Source: Elainella saxicola E1
GTDB lineage: Bacteria; Cyanobacteriota; Cyanobacteriia; Elainellales; Elainellaceae
Direction of reading: 5' to 3'
NCBI GenBank assembly: GCA_002796835.1
Contig: LUGL01000050.1
Coordinates: 6,826-45,944 of the forward strand
Length of the DNA: 39,119 nt
Part shown: positions 1-9,665 of the stretch, in pieces
Numbering within the stretch: position 1 is the stretch's first letter
How the letters are laid out: every line of letters starts with the position of its first letter
Notes under the pieces: generated by a model
Database searches by the model: none
What the model saw: the letters and a program-made list of their open reading frames with translations, nothing else
Told to the model about the DNA's origin: nothing
Made by a program: the position numbers and the translations under genes

Positions 1-1523
1 AAATTGTTGCGAAACCGCTCGATTTCTCGGTTCGAGAGTAAACGGCGATCGTAGAAGTTTTGCTTGATCGCTTCCACTTGCGCAAAATGATTGAGTAACG
101 GCTGAATCACCGCATTGGCCACCTGAATCGTCAGGTTTTCCAGCAATAGCTCAACCCGTGCAAGCGATTCTGGATTGCCCACCGCATAGGGCACACTGTC
201 TACCGCAATCGGACTTTGAAACAAAAAATGGCCCAGTAGCTCTGTGACTCCTGGAATTTGATCCAAGATGGCGGCCTGGACGATCGGTGCATCCCGCACT
301 AGCGTATCCACGACCTCGACTTCTCTGCCGTTGAAGGGGATGGTGTAATATCTGCCAAAATAGTCCAGCACAACCGCCTGCCACAAATCCAGCAGCAGAC
401 TCGATCGTTTAGGCGGCAACTGCTCGGCTTCTACCTGGGAATAGCGCAACTCGCTCAGCAATTCTTCCAGCTTGCGCAACACCAGATAAAACAGCTCTCG
501 TTTCTGGTCTTCCCGTAAGATATCGATCTCCAAGGCGACTTCAGTCTGGTTGGTGAGATTCGCCTGCACCCTGAGCAATACAGCATCAAAGGCAACGGCC
601 TGAATACTTTGAATATCCACCACGGTTTCAGTTGGCACAATTGCAGTCGGCTGTCCCGATCGATCGGCAAGGGATCGATCGGCAAGGGATGATGCAGTAG
701 AAGGAATCGCTGCTGGAGGCAAGGTGGCTGGAGGTCTGGATGCACTGGGCGATCTGGGTCGAGTCCCCTGAGGTGGCAGATCTTCCAGGCTGGGCGTTGC
801 CAACAATTGGCTCACCAACCAGCGGGCTGCTCGTAACTCTCGCTGCCGACCCGCGATCACGGCCCGATCGAGTAACGACAAATCCAGATTTTGCAGTTCT
901 GCCGAGACTTCTTGCAAGGCTGCTTCAATTTGAGCCAAACCCGATCGGCGGAGCTTGCGTCGAAAAATGACTAACGGTGCAGAAATAGAGGGTGCGATCG
1001 CAGCATTCGGGCCAGTTTGCCTGTTTTCATTGCCAAGAACCTGCTGGATAGGTTGTCCCCTGGCAACACGCCGCATGGCCTGCACTAATTCGAGCGGTTC
1101 TGCCTGTTTCGCACAAATTCCATTCGCGCCTGCCTGTTCAATAGCGGCCAGGACGATCGGTTCCAGGGCAGTGCTGAGACAGAGCAATGGTAACTGCGGA
1201 TATTGGGCTTTCAGCATGCTAACCAAATTCAAGCCCTGGATTTGCTCCGGATTCGATCGGCCCACCCCAATATCGAGCACTACCAAATTGACAGAGGGCA
1301 CCGGATCAGGCAGATCGGGCAGAATGGGACGAGCAAACTGATGATTCAAAATTTGCAGCGCAGCTTCGCCATCTTCGGCCTCCGCAACCAGGCTTAAATC
1401 TGGATACTGATTCAGCCAAAGCCGCATTCCTAAGCGAAACACTGGATCCTCATCGACCAAAAGCAAGCGCAAAAATGAGTCAGCAGGCGGTTGAGAAACA
1501 CTCATGGAGCGATCGAAAGACAT
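1..1523 (-). CDS. DUF3685 response regulator, 3' end cut by window edge
   Basis: The frame is open for 507 codons from ATG 1523 to the left window edge, so the C-terminus is missing. The first ~150 residues are a CheY-like receiver: an acidic cluster V-D24-E25-D26, a probable phospho-acceptor D84 in VVLDIGVG, T118 in LSTALE and K139 in CAKQ. After a proline/serine-rich linker comes a long region that I recognise as DUF3685, a cyanobacterial and plastid-lineage family of unknown function. No DNA-binding output domain is visible, so the output is probably protein-protein or membrane associated (inference). An in-frame ATG at 1505 is an alternative start. The gene lies 66 bp downstream of the 770-aa repeat-protein gene on the same strand and may be cotranscribed with it. 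The receiver call is firm; the DUF3685 call is from memory of the family. Confidence 0.75.
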   Translation of the reverse strand, partial: MSFDRSMSVSQPPADSFLRLLLVDEDPVFRLGMRLWLNQYPDLSLVAEAEDGEAALQILNHQFARPILPDLPDPVPSVNLVVLDIGVGRSNPEQIQGLNLVSMLKAQYPQLPLLCLSTALEPIVLAAIEQAGANGICAKQAEPLELVQAMRRVARGQPIQQVLGNENRQTGPNAAIAPSISAPLVIFRRKLRRSGLAQIEAALQEVSAELQNLDLSLLDRAVIAGRQRELRAARWLVSQLLATPSLEDLPPQGTRPRSPSASRPPATLPPAAIPSTASSLADRSLADRSGQPTAIVPTETVVDIQSIQAVAFDAVLLRVQANLTNQTEVALEIDILREDQKRELFYLVLRKLEELLSELRYSQVEAEQLPPKRSSLLLDLWQAVVLDYFGRYYTIPFNGREVEVVDTLVRDAPIVQAAILDQIPGVTELLGHFLFQSPIAVDSVPYAVGNPESLARVELLLENLTIQVANAVIQPLLNHFAQVEAIKQNFYDRRLLSNREIERFRNN

Positions 1524-1589
1524 GAGACCAGAATAGAACAACCCTCTGACTCACCATACTACTTTGAACGCCTGAAAATCTCTGCGGCA

Positions 1590-3902
1590 CTAAGGACTGG
1601 GGGGCAATGGATCAACGGGCGCAGGGGGAACGGGATCAGTCGGTAGGGCAGGCTCAACATTAGAGGAGGACGAGGCGGGTTCAGGGTCAGGCGCGGCACT
1701 GGGATCTGGCTCGATCGAAGGTTGCGGATAGGGGTCATAGGTTGCGCGGGGCGGCACAAGCTGTAAATCCGGCATGCGAGGACTGGGCGAGCCATTCGGT
1801 TCTGGATTCGTCGAGGATGTGGGGCTGGGGAAAGTGGCAGCGCCATTGGTCACAGATGGAGAAGATAAAGCAGGGGGTTCCGTCGAGAAGCTATCCCGTG
1901 ACCAGTTATCGGGAGAAGTCGGGTTGTCCCAATAGGAGTCAGGCGTTTCTTCCGGTTCTGGCGCAGGTGGATTAAGCTGATCTTCCCAACGATTAATGGC
2001 TGTTTGGGCTTCATCATGCAGTGCGCGACCTGCCCCAATTTGAGTCGCCACTCGAATCGCTTCCGACAGGTTGCCCCCATCTGCGAGTGAATTAGCCCGA
2101 TCGAGCAGGGGCTGATCTTGCGCAATCTGGGCTGCCTCAATCTGCTGCGCCCGCCATTCTGAAATCGCCGATTGGGCTTCTCGATAGAGCGATCGTCCCG
2201 ATTGAATCGTGCTGGCGACATCTATCGCATCCATCAACTTTCCTTGATGCGCAAGCGACCAGGCTTGATCGAGTTTAGGCTGATCCTCGATCGTTTGAAT
2301 CTGCGCACGCCATCCCGCAATCAGAGTTTGAGCCTGACCTCTCAGCGCCCGACCCAGATCGATTTGGCTGGCTTGGGCAATCGCAGATTTGAGCGACTCG
2401 ATCGAGCCACCTTTCGCCAACTGCATCGCTCGATTGATCACTGGCTGATCTTCAAGACGCTCGGTTTCGCGGGACCAGTAGGCAATTAAGGTTTGGGCCT
2501 GGAGGCGACGAGGTCGTTTGACATCGATCTGTTTTGCTTGGCCGATCGCCAATTCCAGACCCGTCCGTTGCCCCAAGTCAGCCATCGTGCTGGCATACTT
2601 TATCTGAATTAAGTCCGCGAGTTCTGCTTCCCAATTTCGCTGGAGCGACTGGGCCTGACCATAGAAGGGACTGCTTGACTTGATCTGCTTCACGGCAGCG
2701 ATCGCTTCGGTCAAGTTGACAATTTCACCCACCGAGGGCACCCACTGTTCAGCTAAAGCAGGCTGCGCCAACTGATAGGCATGGCTGAAGTGATAGAGAT
2801 CTGCAATTTCCGGCGTGTTTTTGATGTTGGAGGGCAGTTGCAGAGTGATCAGCGCGCCTAAGCGATCGCCCTTTTGCCATTGCTGCGATCCAGCCAGGAC
2901 TAATTTTTGGCTCCAGGTCTTAATATTGGTCTTAGCTGATTCTGCCGCGTAGGTTTTCTCAGGCACCTGCTGAGCCGCCGCGATCGCACTACCGAGCTGC
3001 TTGAGATTCCCTCCAGACGCCATTTTTTGCGCCTGACCTAGGGTTTGCCAGGACTGCTTTTCAACCCCCATTTGCTGGGCGAGCCGATCGGCTCCTTTTT
3101 CTAAATTCCAGTAGTCGCGCTCAAATTCTGCAAGCTGCACAATCTGCTGCGAAACCGTCGTCCAATTTCGCTGTTTTAAAGCCGTCTGAGCGGTTGCATA
3201 AATGTCAGAAGCTTGTTTGGAGTATTTGCGCCATCGTTTAATCGCTTTCTGAGCATCTTCATAGACAGGCGTTGAACTGGGAATATGGCTAATTGCCGAT
3301 TCTGCCCCCTTGAGATCGCCTTGTTCAACTTTACGAATGGCGATCGTAAAAATTTGATCAGACCATTCTCCAATTAATCGCTGCGCTTCACGCTGTAAAG
3401 GATGATCGGGTTGCCATTGCTTCAGTTGCTCAACACCAGCCACGAGTTTAGGCAGCTCACCCGACTGGGCCGCTTCTTGGGCACAATACAGCTTTTCCAT
3501 ATCCAGGGACAGCCGTGACGCATTGCGGCAATCGACTTGAGGCGGCAGAGATACCAGCCAGATCAGCGCTGCTGCCCCCATTCCGCCTAATACGCCAAGA
3601 GCCGACAGCCAAACCAGAGACCAACGCCAGGGTTTGCTCATCTCAGGCAATTTAGGTAGGCGGGGCATCTGGGGCGATCGGCCTGGGGAAGGTGGTGGGG
3701 AAGTGCGATCGGTAGGCGAAGCACTCGACGATTCGCTGATTCCTTCAATCCGCATCTCGGTGGCAGCATTCGCCGGAGATCGGCTCTCATGCGGCACATT
3801 GGGGTGGGCTGCTAAGGGCTGACGCAGCGGAAAGCGAGCCACAATCCAGTCTCGAAACTGTAAATTTTTGCCAAAACGGCGTATTAAAGAAGATTTCACC
3901 AT
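1590..3902 (-). CDS. Membrane-anchored helical-repeat protein (tandem paralogue A)
   Basis: A 770-aa protein. Residues 1-90 are a polar, proline-rich, presumably cytosolic tail, followed by one membrane segment at about 94-118. Directly after the membrane are two cysteines, C125 and C140, in a DC...LYCAQEAA context. The rest is a chain of degenerate helical-hairpin units of about 50-55 residues; the last several share EDQPxLDRAxxLA, then a GRxLxxEAQxAIxxW segment. The final ~130 residues are proline/serine-rich low complexity. One membrane segment plus TPR-like helices suggests a scaffold with a large extracytoplasmic domain (inference; topology not tested). It is a close structural paralogue of the gene at 4713-6944, sharing the membrane segment, the cysteine pair and the repeat phasing. 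I do not recognise a named family. Start ATG at 3902, with no strong Shine-Dalgarno. Confidence 0.85.
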   Translation of the reverse strand: MVKSSLIRRFGKNLQFRDWIVARFPLRQPLAAHPNVPHESRSPANAATEMRIEGISESSSASPTDRTSPPPSPGRSPQMPRLPKLPEMSKPWRWSLVWLSALGVLGGMGAAALIWLVSLPPQVDCRNASRLSLDMEKLYCAQEAAQSGELPKLVAGVEQLKQWQPDHPLQREAQRLIGEWSDQIFTIAIRKVEQGDLKGAESAISHIPSSTPVYEDAQKAIKRWRKYSKQASDIYATAQTALKQRNWTTVSQQIVQLAEFERDYWNLEKGADRLAQQMGVEKQSWQTLGQAQKMASGGNLKQLGSAIAAAQQVPEKTYAAESAKTNIKTWSQKLVLAGSQQWQKGDRLGALITLQLPSNIKNTPEIADLYHFSHAYQLAQPALAEQWVPSVGEIVNLTEAIAAVKQIKSSSPFYGQAQSLQRNWEAELADLIQIKYASTMADLGQRTGLELAIGQAKQIDVKRPRRLQAQTLIAYWSRETERLEDQPVINRAMQLAKGGSIESLKSAIAQASQIDLGRALRGQAQTLIAGWRAQIQTIEDQPKLDQAWSLAHQGKLMDAIDVASTIQSGRSLYREAQSAISEWRAQQIEAAQIAQDQPLLDRANSLADGGNLSEAIRVATQIGAGRALHDEAQTAINRWEDQLNPPAPEPEETPDSYWDNPTSPDNWSRDSFSTEPPALSSPSVTNGAATFPSPTSSTNPEPNGSPSPRMPDLQLVPPRATYDPYPQPSIEPDPSAAPDPEPASSSSNVEPALPTDPVPPAPVDPLPPSP

Positions 3903-4712
3903 GACACCATTTGTCTACACACCACACCAGACCAAATTTCAAACAAGCCTAATTAAACAACTGACATCACCTCTAATGATCTTGGGATGTGCCAGGTTTT
4001 GTCTCATTTGCGAATCGACCAAACTCCCCAATTCAGCTTTAAACTTCGCGGTTTCATTCACCGCCTTGCAACTAACCCTTAAACCTTAAATTTTATTAAA
4101 AAAGCCACTCAGAGAACCTCAAGCCCAGACCAGACAATTAACTCGCCACTTTACCAAAGTCTGAAAATGACCAGCACCTAAAAAAGGTAGATTTTACTTG
4201 CCATTTTACCCATAAGGATTTCAGCTCCCAGTCGGACAAGTCACAATTTATCAAACCTAATCGAACCTATCTGTTGAACAGGAGCAGCGTCAGCACTGAT
4301 TCAATCTCCTGAAAAAACAATCTTCACTGCCAGGGAAACAAGGAAGAGCGGCCTGATTCAGAACCAAATATTGTAGAAGTGAAGTAGTAGTTTAAATAGC
4401 AGCAAAACAGCGGAATTTCAATCAGGTGCATTCAGTTGCTCAATCAACATAGATTGTGTCCAAATTCTCTCTCGACAATTTACAGCGGTTTAAAGGCTAC
4501 TCATTATCTCCTCCTTTTTATCACTCATTCCAGCCAAGCCTGAAGCTCAGAAACCAAACCGGGTCGAACACCGAGCGTTACACCCTTAGTTGACTTCACC
4601 TCGCCAGGATTGTAAAAAAGCAAACTGGTAGCAATTCGGCTTTGTCAACAATGAATCCCACAGGTCCATATTGATTTCTTTTAACTATTTTTTAAGATTT
4701 CTCCGATCGTCC
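3903..4712. other. Long intergenic region between the tandem paralogues
   Basis: These 810 bp are AT-richer than the flanks and contain no convincing coding frame; the short plus-strand frame at 3868-4089 overlaps the 5' end of the minus-strand gene and has no recognisable protein. I see no tRNA, no CRISPR-like array and no clear terminator. The region must hold the promoter of the 770-aa gene and the 3' end of the 743-aa transcript. Its length argues against simple read-through between the paralogues. Confidence 0.6.
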
Positions 4713-6944
4713 TCATTGCTGTTCCGCCGTTGCAGCTGAAGGTTCACTGCCAAAATCACCATTTGCATCTCCAGGAGCAGTAGACATGCCCGCCTCGGCT
4801 GACGCATCTGGCGTTGAGTTATCAGTCCCTGCGGAATTGATTGCCGCCGGGTCACTGGTGGGATCGATCGGCAAATCACCCGCAGCAGGCTCCATCGAAC
4901 CATGTGCTGAATCCTCGGTCTTCAGTGCGCCATCTCGCTCTCGCAGCCAATCGCCGATCGCAGCTTGAGCTTCTAGATAGAGGGGACGTCCCGGCGTAAT
5001 TTGAGCCGCCGCCGCAATGGCATCGGTCAGTTGGCTTTGACTGGCGTAATTGCGAGCTCGAGTTAGTACTGCCTCATCTTCAGCCAGCAAGGCAGCCCGC
5101 ATTTTTTCTTTCCACCCTTCGATGGCAGCCTGGGCTTGAGCATATAAACTGCGATCGGGATGGATTTCAGAAGCTGCTGCAATAGCCTCCTCCAGCTTGT
5201 TGGCTTTAGCCAGCTTTTGGGCTCGATCGAGCATTGGCTGATCTTCAATTTTTTCAATTTGATTTTGCCAAACCGTCACTTGAGCCTGAACTTGAGTCCA
5301 TAAACTGCGCTGGGAGGGAATCACCTGCGCTTGGGCGATCGCTAACTGCAAGTCTTCGATCGTTTGGGAGGCCGCAAACTGCTGCGCTCGCTGTAAAAAG
5401 GGCAAATCTTCCAGTTGTTGAATCCGGCCTTGCCATTCCTGAATTAGACTTTGGGCCTGAGGATAGCGCTGCCGATCGGATGAGATGTGCTGGGCCTCAG
5501 CGATTGCATATTCCAGCGTTGGCTTTTGCCCCAGCTCGGCCATCCAATTGGCAAATTGCAGCTGTTGCAAATCCTGGAGCTGGGCCTGCCAATTTTGCAG
5601 TTTGGCTTGAGCTTCTGAATAAACCGGGCTGTTGGGCTGAATTTGCTTGGCAGCCGTGGTGGCTTCGAGCAGCGCCCAAACTTGTTTACCAGACAACTTC
5701 GCCTCAATCAAACTGTCTTCCACCAGCTTTTGAGCATGACTAAATTTCACCAGATCCTTGGCGTCGGCTGGCAGATCGGTCGTGATCGGAATTTGTTGCG
5801 ACAGTTCTTGCGCCATTGCAGGATTCCCCTCCCGCCAATATTGCAACGCGGTTTGAGCCAGAAACTGACTCCATTCTGTTGAAAGCTGCTGAGCTTGAGC
5901 CCAGGCTTCGGTGTTGGGGGCAACGGTTTGCAGTAGCTCGATCGCCTCCCCGAGCTGCTCAGGCGTGAGTTTTTTCGCTAATTTTTTCGCCTGCTTCAAA
6001 GCTTCCTGAGATTCCTTTTGCACCAAAATCTGGCTAGAGAGCAGATCCGCCTGCTGCAGCCGCCAATAGTCATGGTCAACATAGCCCAGCTCTGTGACAT
6101 AGCCAAAGGCAGAACTCCAGTCTTGTTGCTTAATCGCCTCCATCGCCTTGGCATAGAGGGTTTCTCCTTTTTGCCATTCCGCTTCCCAGGCCGCCAGGGT
6201 TTCCTGAGCTTCCGGATAGACCGAGCTATTGCTAGGAATCTGGTTGAGCGCGTCGAGCGCCCCCTTGAAGTCATTTTGATTCATCCGATCATGGGCGATC
6301 AGCATCACCAATTTTGACCATTTCGTCAGCGACGCCTGGGCATCTCGATAGAGGGGATGGCTGGGGGACCAGTTTTTGACCAAATTAAGTCCTGCTTGCA
6401 AGTCTTCAAGTTTGCCCGATCGCGCGGCTTCCTGAGCACAATAGAGCCGATGGGCATCTGGAGAAAGCGGCGTTGTCGCAGTGCAATCCGGTAAGGGTGG
6501 TAATCCTGCCAACCAAAAATAGGCCGAAATGCCAATACCACCAAACAGGCCAAGTGCTGCTAAACAAATGACGGCCCAGCGTCCAGATTTAGAGCGCGGC
6601 AGCGTCACTTTGGGTAGCGTCGGCTTAACGACCCAATTGGGTAGCACTAGGGATTCAGCAAAAGCCAATAAATCCTCGTCCTTTGCAGCATCTTCATCGA
6701 GTGGTGTGGGAGCGATCGCAGCAGGATCTTCAGGCAGTGCCTGCAAATCATCAACAGCAGCTGCATCCTCAGAGCTGGTTGAACTCAGGTTAGGAGAAGG
6801 TTGAGTCGGCTGCTCCTGAGGGATAGATCGGGGCTGAGCAGACAATTTAGCCCGGTTTTCTTGACCAACGCTGCGTCGATGGGAAAAAGGGCGATCGCCA
6901 GGAGTGCCGAATACACTAGATTGGTTTGCTTGTCCTCTGACCAT
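4713..6944 (-). CDS. Membrane-anchored helical-repeat protein (tandem paralogue B)
   Basis: A 743-aa protein with the same plan as the gene at 1590-3902. It has a ~120-residue polar acidic N-terminal tail, one membrane segment at about 122-147, then a cysteine pair C154 and C169 in DC...LYCAQEAARSG. Long arrays of ~50-residue helical hairpins follow, with recurring EDQPMLDRAQKLA, xxSLYxQAQAAIxxW and GRPLYLEAQAAIGDW segments. The C-terminus is an Ala/Ser/Asp/Glu-rich low-complexity tail, acidic where paralogue A is proline-rich. The membrane and cysteine region and the hairpin order are conserved between the two; the tails are not. This suggests a duplicated scaffold core with different terminal partners (inference). 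Start ATG at 6944. The function is unknown to me. Confidence 0.85.
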   Translation of the reverse strand: MVRGQANQSSVFGTPGDRPFSHRRSVGQENRAKLSAQPRSIPQEQPTQPSPNLSSTSSEDAAAVDDLQALPEDPAAIAPTPLDEDAAKDEDLLAFAESLVLPNWVVKPTLPKVTLPRSKSGRWAVICLAALGLFGGIGISAYFWLAGLPPLPDCTATTPLSPDAHRLYCAQEAARSGKLEDLQAGLNLVKNWSPSHPLYRDAQASLTKWSKLVMLIAHDRMNQNDFKGALDALNQIPSNSSVYPEAQETLAAWEAEWQKGETLYAKAMEAIKQQDWSSAFGYVTELGYVDHDYWRLQQADLLSSQILVQKESQEALKQAKKLAKKLTPEQLGEAIELLQTVAPNTEAWAQAQQLSTEWSQFLAQTALQYWREGNPAMAQELSQQIPITTDLPADAKDLVKFSHAQKLVEDSLIEAKLSGKQVWALLEATTAAKQIQPNSPVYSEAQAKLQNWQAQLQDLQQLQFANWMAELGQKPTLEYAIAEAQHISSDRQRYPQAQSLIQEWQGRIQQLEDLPFLQRAQQFAASQTIEDLQLAIAQAQVIPSQRSLWTQVQAQVTVWQNQIEKIEDQPMLDRAQKLAKANKLEEAIAAASEIHPDRSLYAQAQAAIEGWKEKMRAALLAEDEAVLTRARNYASQSQLTDAIAAAAQITPGRPLYLEAQAAIGDWLRERDGALKTEDSAHGSMEPAAGDLPIDPTSDPAAINSAGTDNSTPDASAEAGMSTAPGDANGDFGSEPSAATAEQQ

Positions 6945-7266
6945 AGACTCCGATTGCTTCTACACATGTTCAGGGCAATGACTCCCTGAGGCTCTGGATA
7001 GTCAAGCTTACTCGCAAATCTAAAATCTGCATCAGGAATTTCTGGAAAGACCAACGCCTGAAACCGAGAACAAACGGGGATCGCTCAACCGTTGCATCTT
7101 TTGGGATTTTGGCTTCAGTTTTTGCAGGGGAACCAGGTATCGATCACATATTTATATATAGGAAGAAAAATATGGCGATAAAAATGCAGGCAGATCATGA
7201 CAATCCACCTGCAATCCAACCATGACCAACTTGAAAAAACGATCGCGCCTTGGAACTGGTCGATTC
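6945..7266. other. Intergenic region between fur-family gene and paralogue B
   Basis: These 322 bp hold an AT-rich stretch near 7145-7175 (TTTATATATAGG and neighbours), the best place for a promoter of the downstream minus-strand repeat-protein gene. The 89-aa minus-strand frame at 6785-7054 runs into the repeat-protein gene in a different frame and has no recognisable product. No RNA gene is seen. Confidence 0.5.
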
Positions 7267-7719
7267 CTAAAGCGAGGCGGCTTCTGAAGAGCGATAGCCG
7301 TAAAAGTTAATCGAATAGCTAGTAATTTTTACACCCGTCTGTTGTTCAATCTGCTGCAACAAGTCAGGGGGTAGTTCCACATGTACATCCATGATTTGAT
7401 TGGTGTCCACGCAGTTCACATGGCTATGGGGATCGCTGATGTTGCCATAGAGCCGCCCATCTGCCCGTTCAACACATTCGATCACACCTTGAGCAGAGAG
7501 CGCTTCCAGGTTCTGATAAACAGAGGTATGTCCAATCTCCTTGCCTTGCTGATTGAGGCGATCGTAGATTTCTCGCGCAGAAAGATGTTCTTTTTCTTGC
7601 CAGAGTAATTCAAGAATAAACCGACGCTGCTTACTCAACCGCATGCCCAACGTTTGACAATGTTCCAGGGCGTCTTCGAGCGATCGAATTGGTTTTCTTC
7701 TAGCAGCTTCTGTATGCAT
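7267..7719 (-). CDS. furC: Fur-family metal/peroxide-responsive repressor (FurC/PerR-like)
   Basis: With ATG 7719 the protein is 150 aa; a GAGGA sits 8 nt upstream. A GTG at 7749 would add ten residues. The N-terminal half is a Fur winged helix with recognition segment HTSVYQNLEAL (64-74). The dimerisation half contains DPHSHVNC (97-103), giving candidate metal ligands H98 and H100. Only three cysteines exist (C21, C82, C103) and there is no CxxC pair, so the usual structural zinc site of FurA and Zur proteins is absent. The sequence matches my memory of cyanobacterial FurC, the PerR-type repressor of Anabaena. I am sure of Fur family and moderately sure of the FurC class. It is the first gene on this strand; no operator could be assigned with confidence. 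Confidence 0.85.
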   Translation of the reverse strand: MHTEAARRKPIRSLEDALEHCQTLGMRLSKQRRFILELLWQEKEHLSAREIYDRLNQQGKEIGHTSVYQNLEALSAQGVIECVERADGRLYGNISDPHSHVNCVDTNQIMDVHVELPPDLLQQIEQQTGVKITSYSINFYGYRSSEAASL

Positions 7720-8635
7720 TGCTGCCGTCCTCGTTTCGAGTGGGGTCACAGTTTTTACCTATTTCCTAGTTTAATCACGAAATTTCATCATGTGTTGCGG
7801 ATTACAGCTTTCGAACCTAATTTTGTCCAGCAGTTCCTCATCTCATTAGGGCGACAGGTCTAAACCTCAATGGGTCTGAACTCAAACTTGAGGTTGAAGA
7901 CAAAGGGGTGAAGACAATTAGCTTCGATTAGCTTCTAAAGCAAACTCACTACAACTTTAACTTAGATATTTTTCAGATGTCTATTAGTGGAGACGGCATT
8001 TCAGACCAGGATTTCTGCAAAGTTTACTATTTTTGACAAAATTCTAATCGCTCCCCTAGAACCACCCCCAGAATCGATCGGAATCCGAGCCCGGAGAGCC
8101 TGACAAACTGCGATCGCCCAGCCGTTTCCAGACCCATCACCGCCTCTTTTCGCGCCGTCACACGACAAGGGACAGCGTTCGTCAACCCTGAACGTATGCG
8201 ACTGCAACAGCCGTGAGTCCTTGGTTTTTCAGCGATCGTCAAGCCAGACAAACTGTCTATATCATCAGCCTGGAATTCCAGCATTTCTAGGATTAGACCT
8301 GTCCTGACCAGGATAGACAGCTTTGATCTTATTTGTCTTTTGTTCTGGTTTATTAAAAATAAAAACATAAAATTTGATTTGAGATTAAATTTCTGATTTA
8401 GAGATTCTCTGATCGTTCAGATTTAGTTTTTGAATCTTCTGAAGGATTAGAAGCCAGTTTTCGAGGCTTTTCATTTTTTGCAGCCCTTCCCAGACCGCCA
8501 AAATTTGTCAATAATGCTTTCAGTTACCAAGCGAGGCTTGAGGTTAAGGCTAAGGGTCGTCCAGGTTTGGTGCGACCCCTTTCGATACATTCCAGTTGCG
8601 AAAGGCATTTAAGACGAAGTCATAGGAGATGTCAC
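7720..8635. other. Divergent intergenic region between furC-like gene and chlL
   Basis: This ~0.9 kb region separates two divergently transcribed genes and should hold both promoters and a long chlL leader. A very AT-rich block lies at about 8340-8400. The minus-strand frames at 8001-8207 and 8027-8368 overlap each other in different frames, are Arg/Gly-rich and resemble nothing known, so I do not call them genes. No RNA gene or operator is clear. Confidence 0.5.
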
Positions 8636-9499
8636 GTGAAACTAGCGGTTTATGGCAAGGGCGGAATTGGTAAATCAACCACGAGCTGCAATATCTCAGT
8701 GGCGCTGGCTCGTCGAGGCAAAAAGGTCCTGCAAATTGGTTGCGATCCAAAGCACGACAGCACCTTTACCCTCACCGGATTTCTGATTCCGACGATTATC
8801 GACACTCTTCAGGAAAAGAACTATCACTATGAAGATGTCTGGCCCGAAGATGTGATCTACAAGGGCTATGGCGGTGTGGACTGTGTTGAAGCTGGTGGTC
8901 CGCCTGCAGGGGCGGGTTGCGGTGGCTATGTCGTAGGTGAAACTGTCAAGTTATTGAAAGAACTCAACGCCTTTGATGAGTACGATGTGATTCTGTTCGA
9001 TGTGTTAGGAGACGTGGTTTGCGGCGGATTTGCAGCACCACTCAACTATGCTGACTATTGCATGATCGTCACCGACAACGGCTTCGATGCCCTATTTGCG
9101 GCCAACCGGATCGCCGCTTCAGTGCGCGAAAAGTCTAGAACCCATCCGCTGCGGCTGGCTGGACTGATCGGCAACCGCACCTCCAAGCGCGATCTGATCG
9201 ACAAATATGTCGAATCCGTGCCGATGCCCGTGCTGGAAATTTTGCCGCTCATTGAAGATATTCGTGTCTCGCGGGTGAAGGGCAAAACGCTGTTTGAAAT
9301 GGCCGAAAAAGATCCCTCGCTCAATTACGTTTGCGACTATTACCTCAACATCGCCGATCAAATCTTGTCGCGTCCGGAAGGCGTAGTGCCAACTGATGCA
9401 CCCGATCGCGAATTGTTCAGCCTGTTGTCCGACTTTTACCTGAATCCCACTCAACCTCAGCCCACCGCTGAAGCAGAACTGGATTTGATGATGGTCTAG
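8636..9499 (+). CDS. chlL: Light-independent protochlorophyllide reductase, iron protein ChlL
   Basis: ChlL is the NifH-like ATPase that passes electrons to the ChlN-ChlB catalytic component, reducing protochlorophyllide to chlorophyllide without light. With the start I choose the protein is 287 aa. It has a P-loop GKGGIGKST (7-15) and the two cysteines that hold the inter-subunit 4Fe-4S cluster, C95 (GAGCGGY) and C129 (DVVCGGF). The ending ELDLMMV is typical of cyanobacterial ChlL. The start is GTG 8636: an AGGAG lies 7 nt upstream, and homologues begin at this KLAVYGKGG position; the frame is open 23 codons further upstream but unconserved. chlN follows after the DUF5331 gene; chlB is not in the window. 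Transcription probably starts in the long AT-rich leader. Confidence 0.98.
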   Translation: MKLAVYGKGGIGKSTTSCNISVALARRGKKVLQIGCDPKHDSTFTLTGFLIPTIIDTLQEKNYHYEDVWPEDVIYKGYGGVDCVEAGGPPAGAGCGGYVVGETVKLLKELNAFDEYDVILFDVLGDVVCGGFAAPLNYADYCMIVTDNGFDALFAANRIAASVREKSRTHPLRLAGLIGNRTSKRDLIDKYVESVPMPVLEILPLIEDIRVSRVKGKTLFEMAEKDPSLNYVCDYYLNIADQILSRPEGVVPTDAPDRELFSLLSDFYLNPTQPQPTAEAELDLMMV

Positions 9500-9540
9500 T
9501 TGGGCGATCGAGGGTCGGCAGGATTGGATAAAGTTTTGAA

Positions 9541-9640
9541 TGTTGAATTTTGAGTGTTGAATTTTGAATAGTGGGTCCAGTTCAGGCTCTAATTCAAAAC
9601 TGAGAACTTACTCAAGACCTCAAAACTAAGAACTCAAAAC
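9541..9640. repeat. A/T-rich direct and inverted short repeats between chlL and DUF5331 gene
   Basis: TGTTGAATTTTGA occurs twice with a 14-bp period (9541-9553, 9555-9567). It is followed by several CAAAACT/CTCAAAACT units (about 9595-9640) that are partly complementary to the first block, so the transcript could fold into a long imperfect hairpin. Such AAAACTCAAAACT runs are common in cyanobacterial intergenic DNA. It lies inside the presumed chlL-chlN transcript. Confidence 0.65.
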
Positions 9641-9665
9641 TCCAATTTTCCCACCCATCTAGGTT

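Noticed and set aside
655-690. GATCGATCGGCAAGGGATCG-type repeats as regulatory sites
   Set aside because: They are inside the DUF3685 coding region and reflect dense HIP1-like CGATCG cores; the duplicated GATCGGCAAGGGATCG encodes a short LADRS repeat.
3868-4089. 73-aa plus-strand ORF in the paralogue spacer
   Set aside because: It overlaps the start of the 770-aa gene on the opposite strand and shows no coding character beyond being open.
8001-8368. Small minus-strand ORFs upstream of chlL as genes
   Set aside because: They overlap each other in different frames, are Arg/Gly-rich, have no Shine-Dalgarno and no family resemblance.
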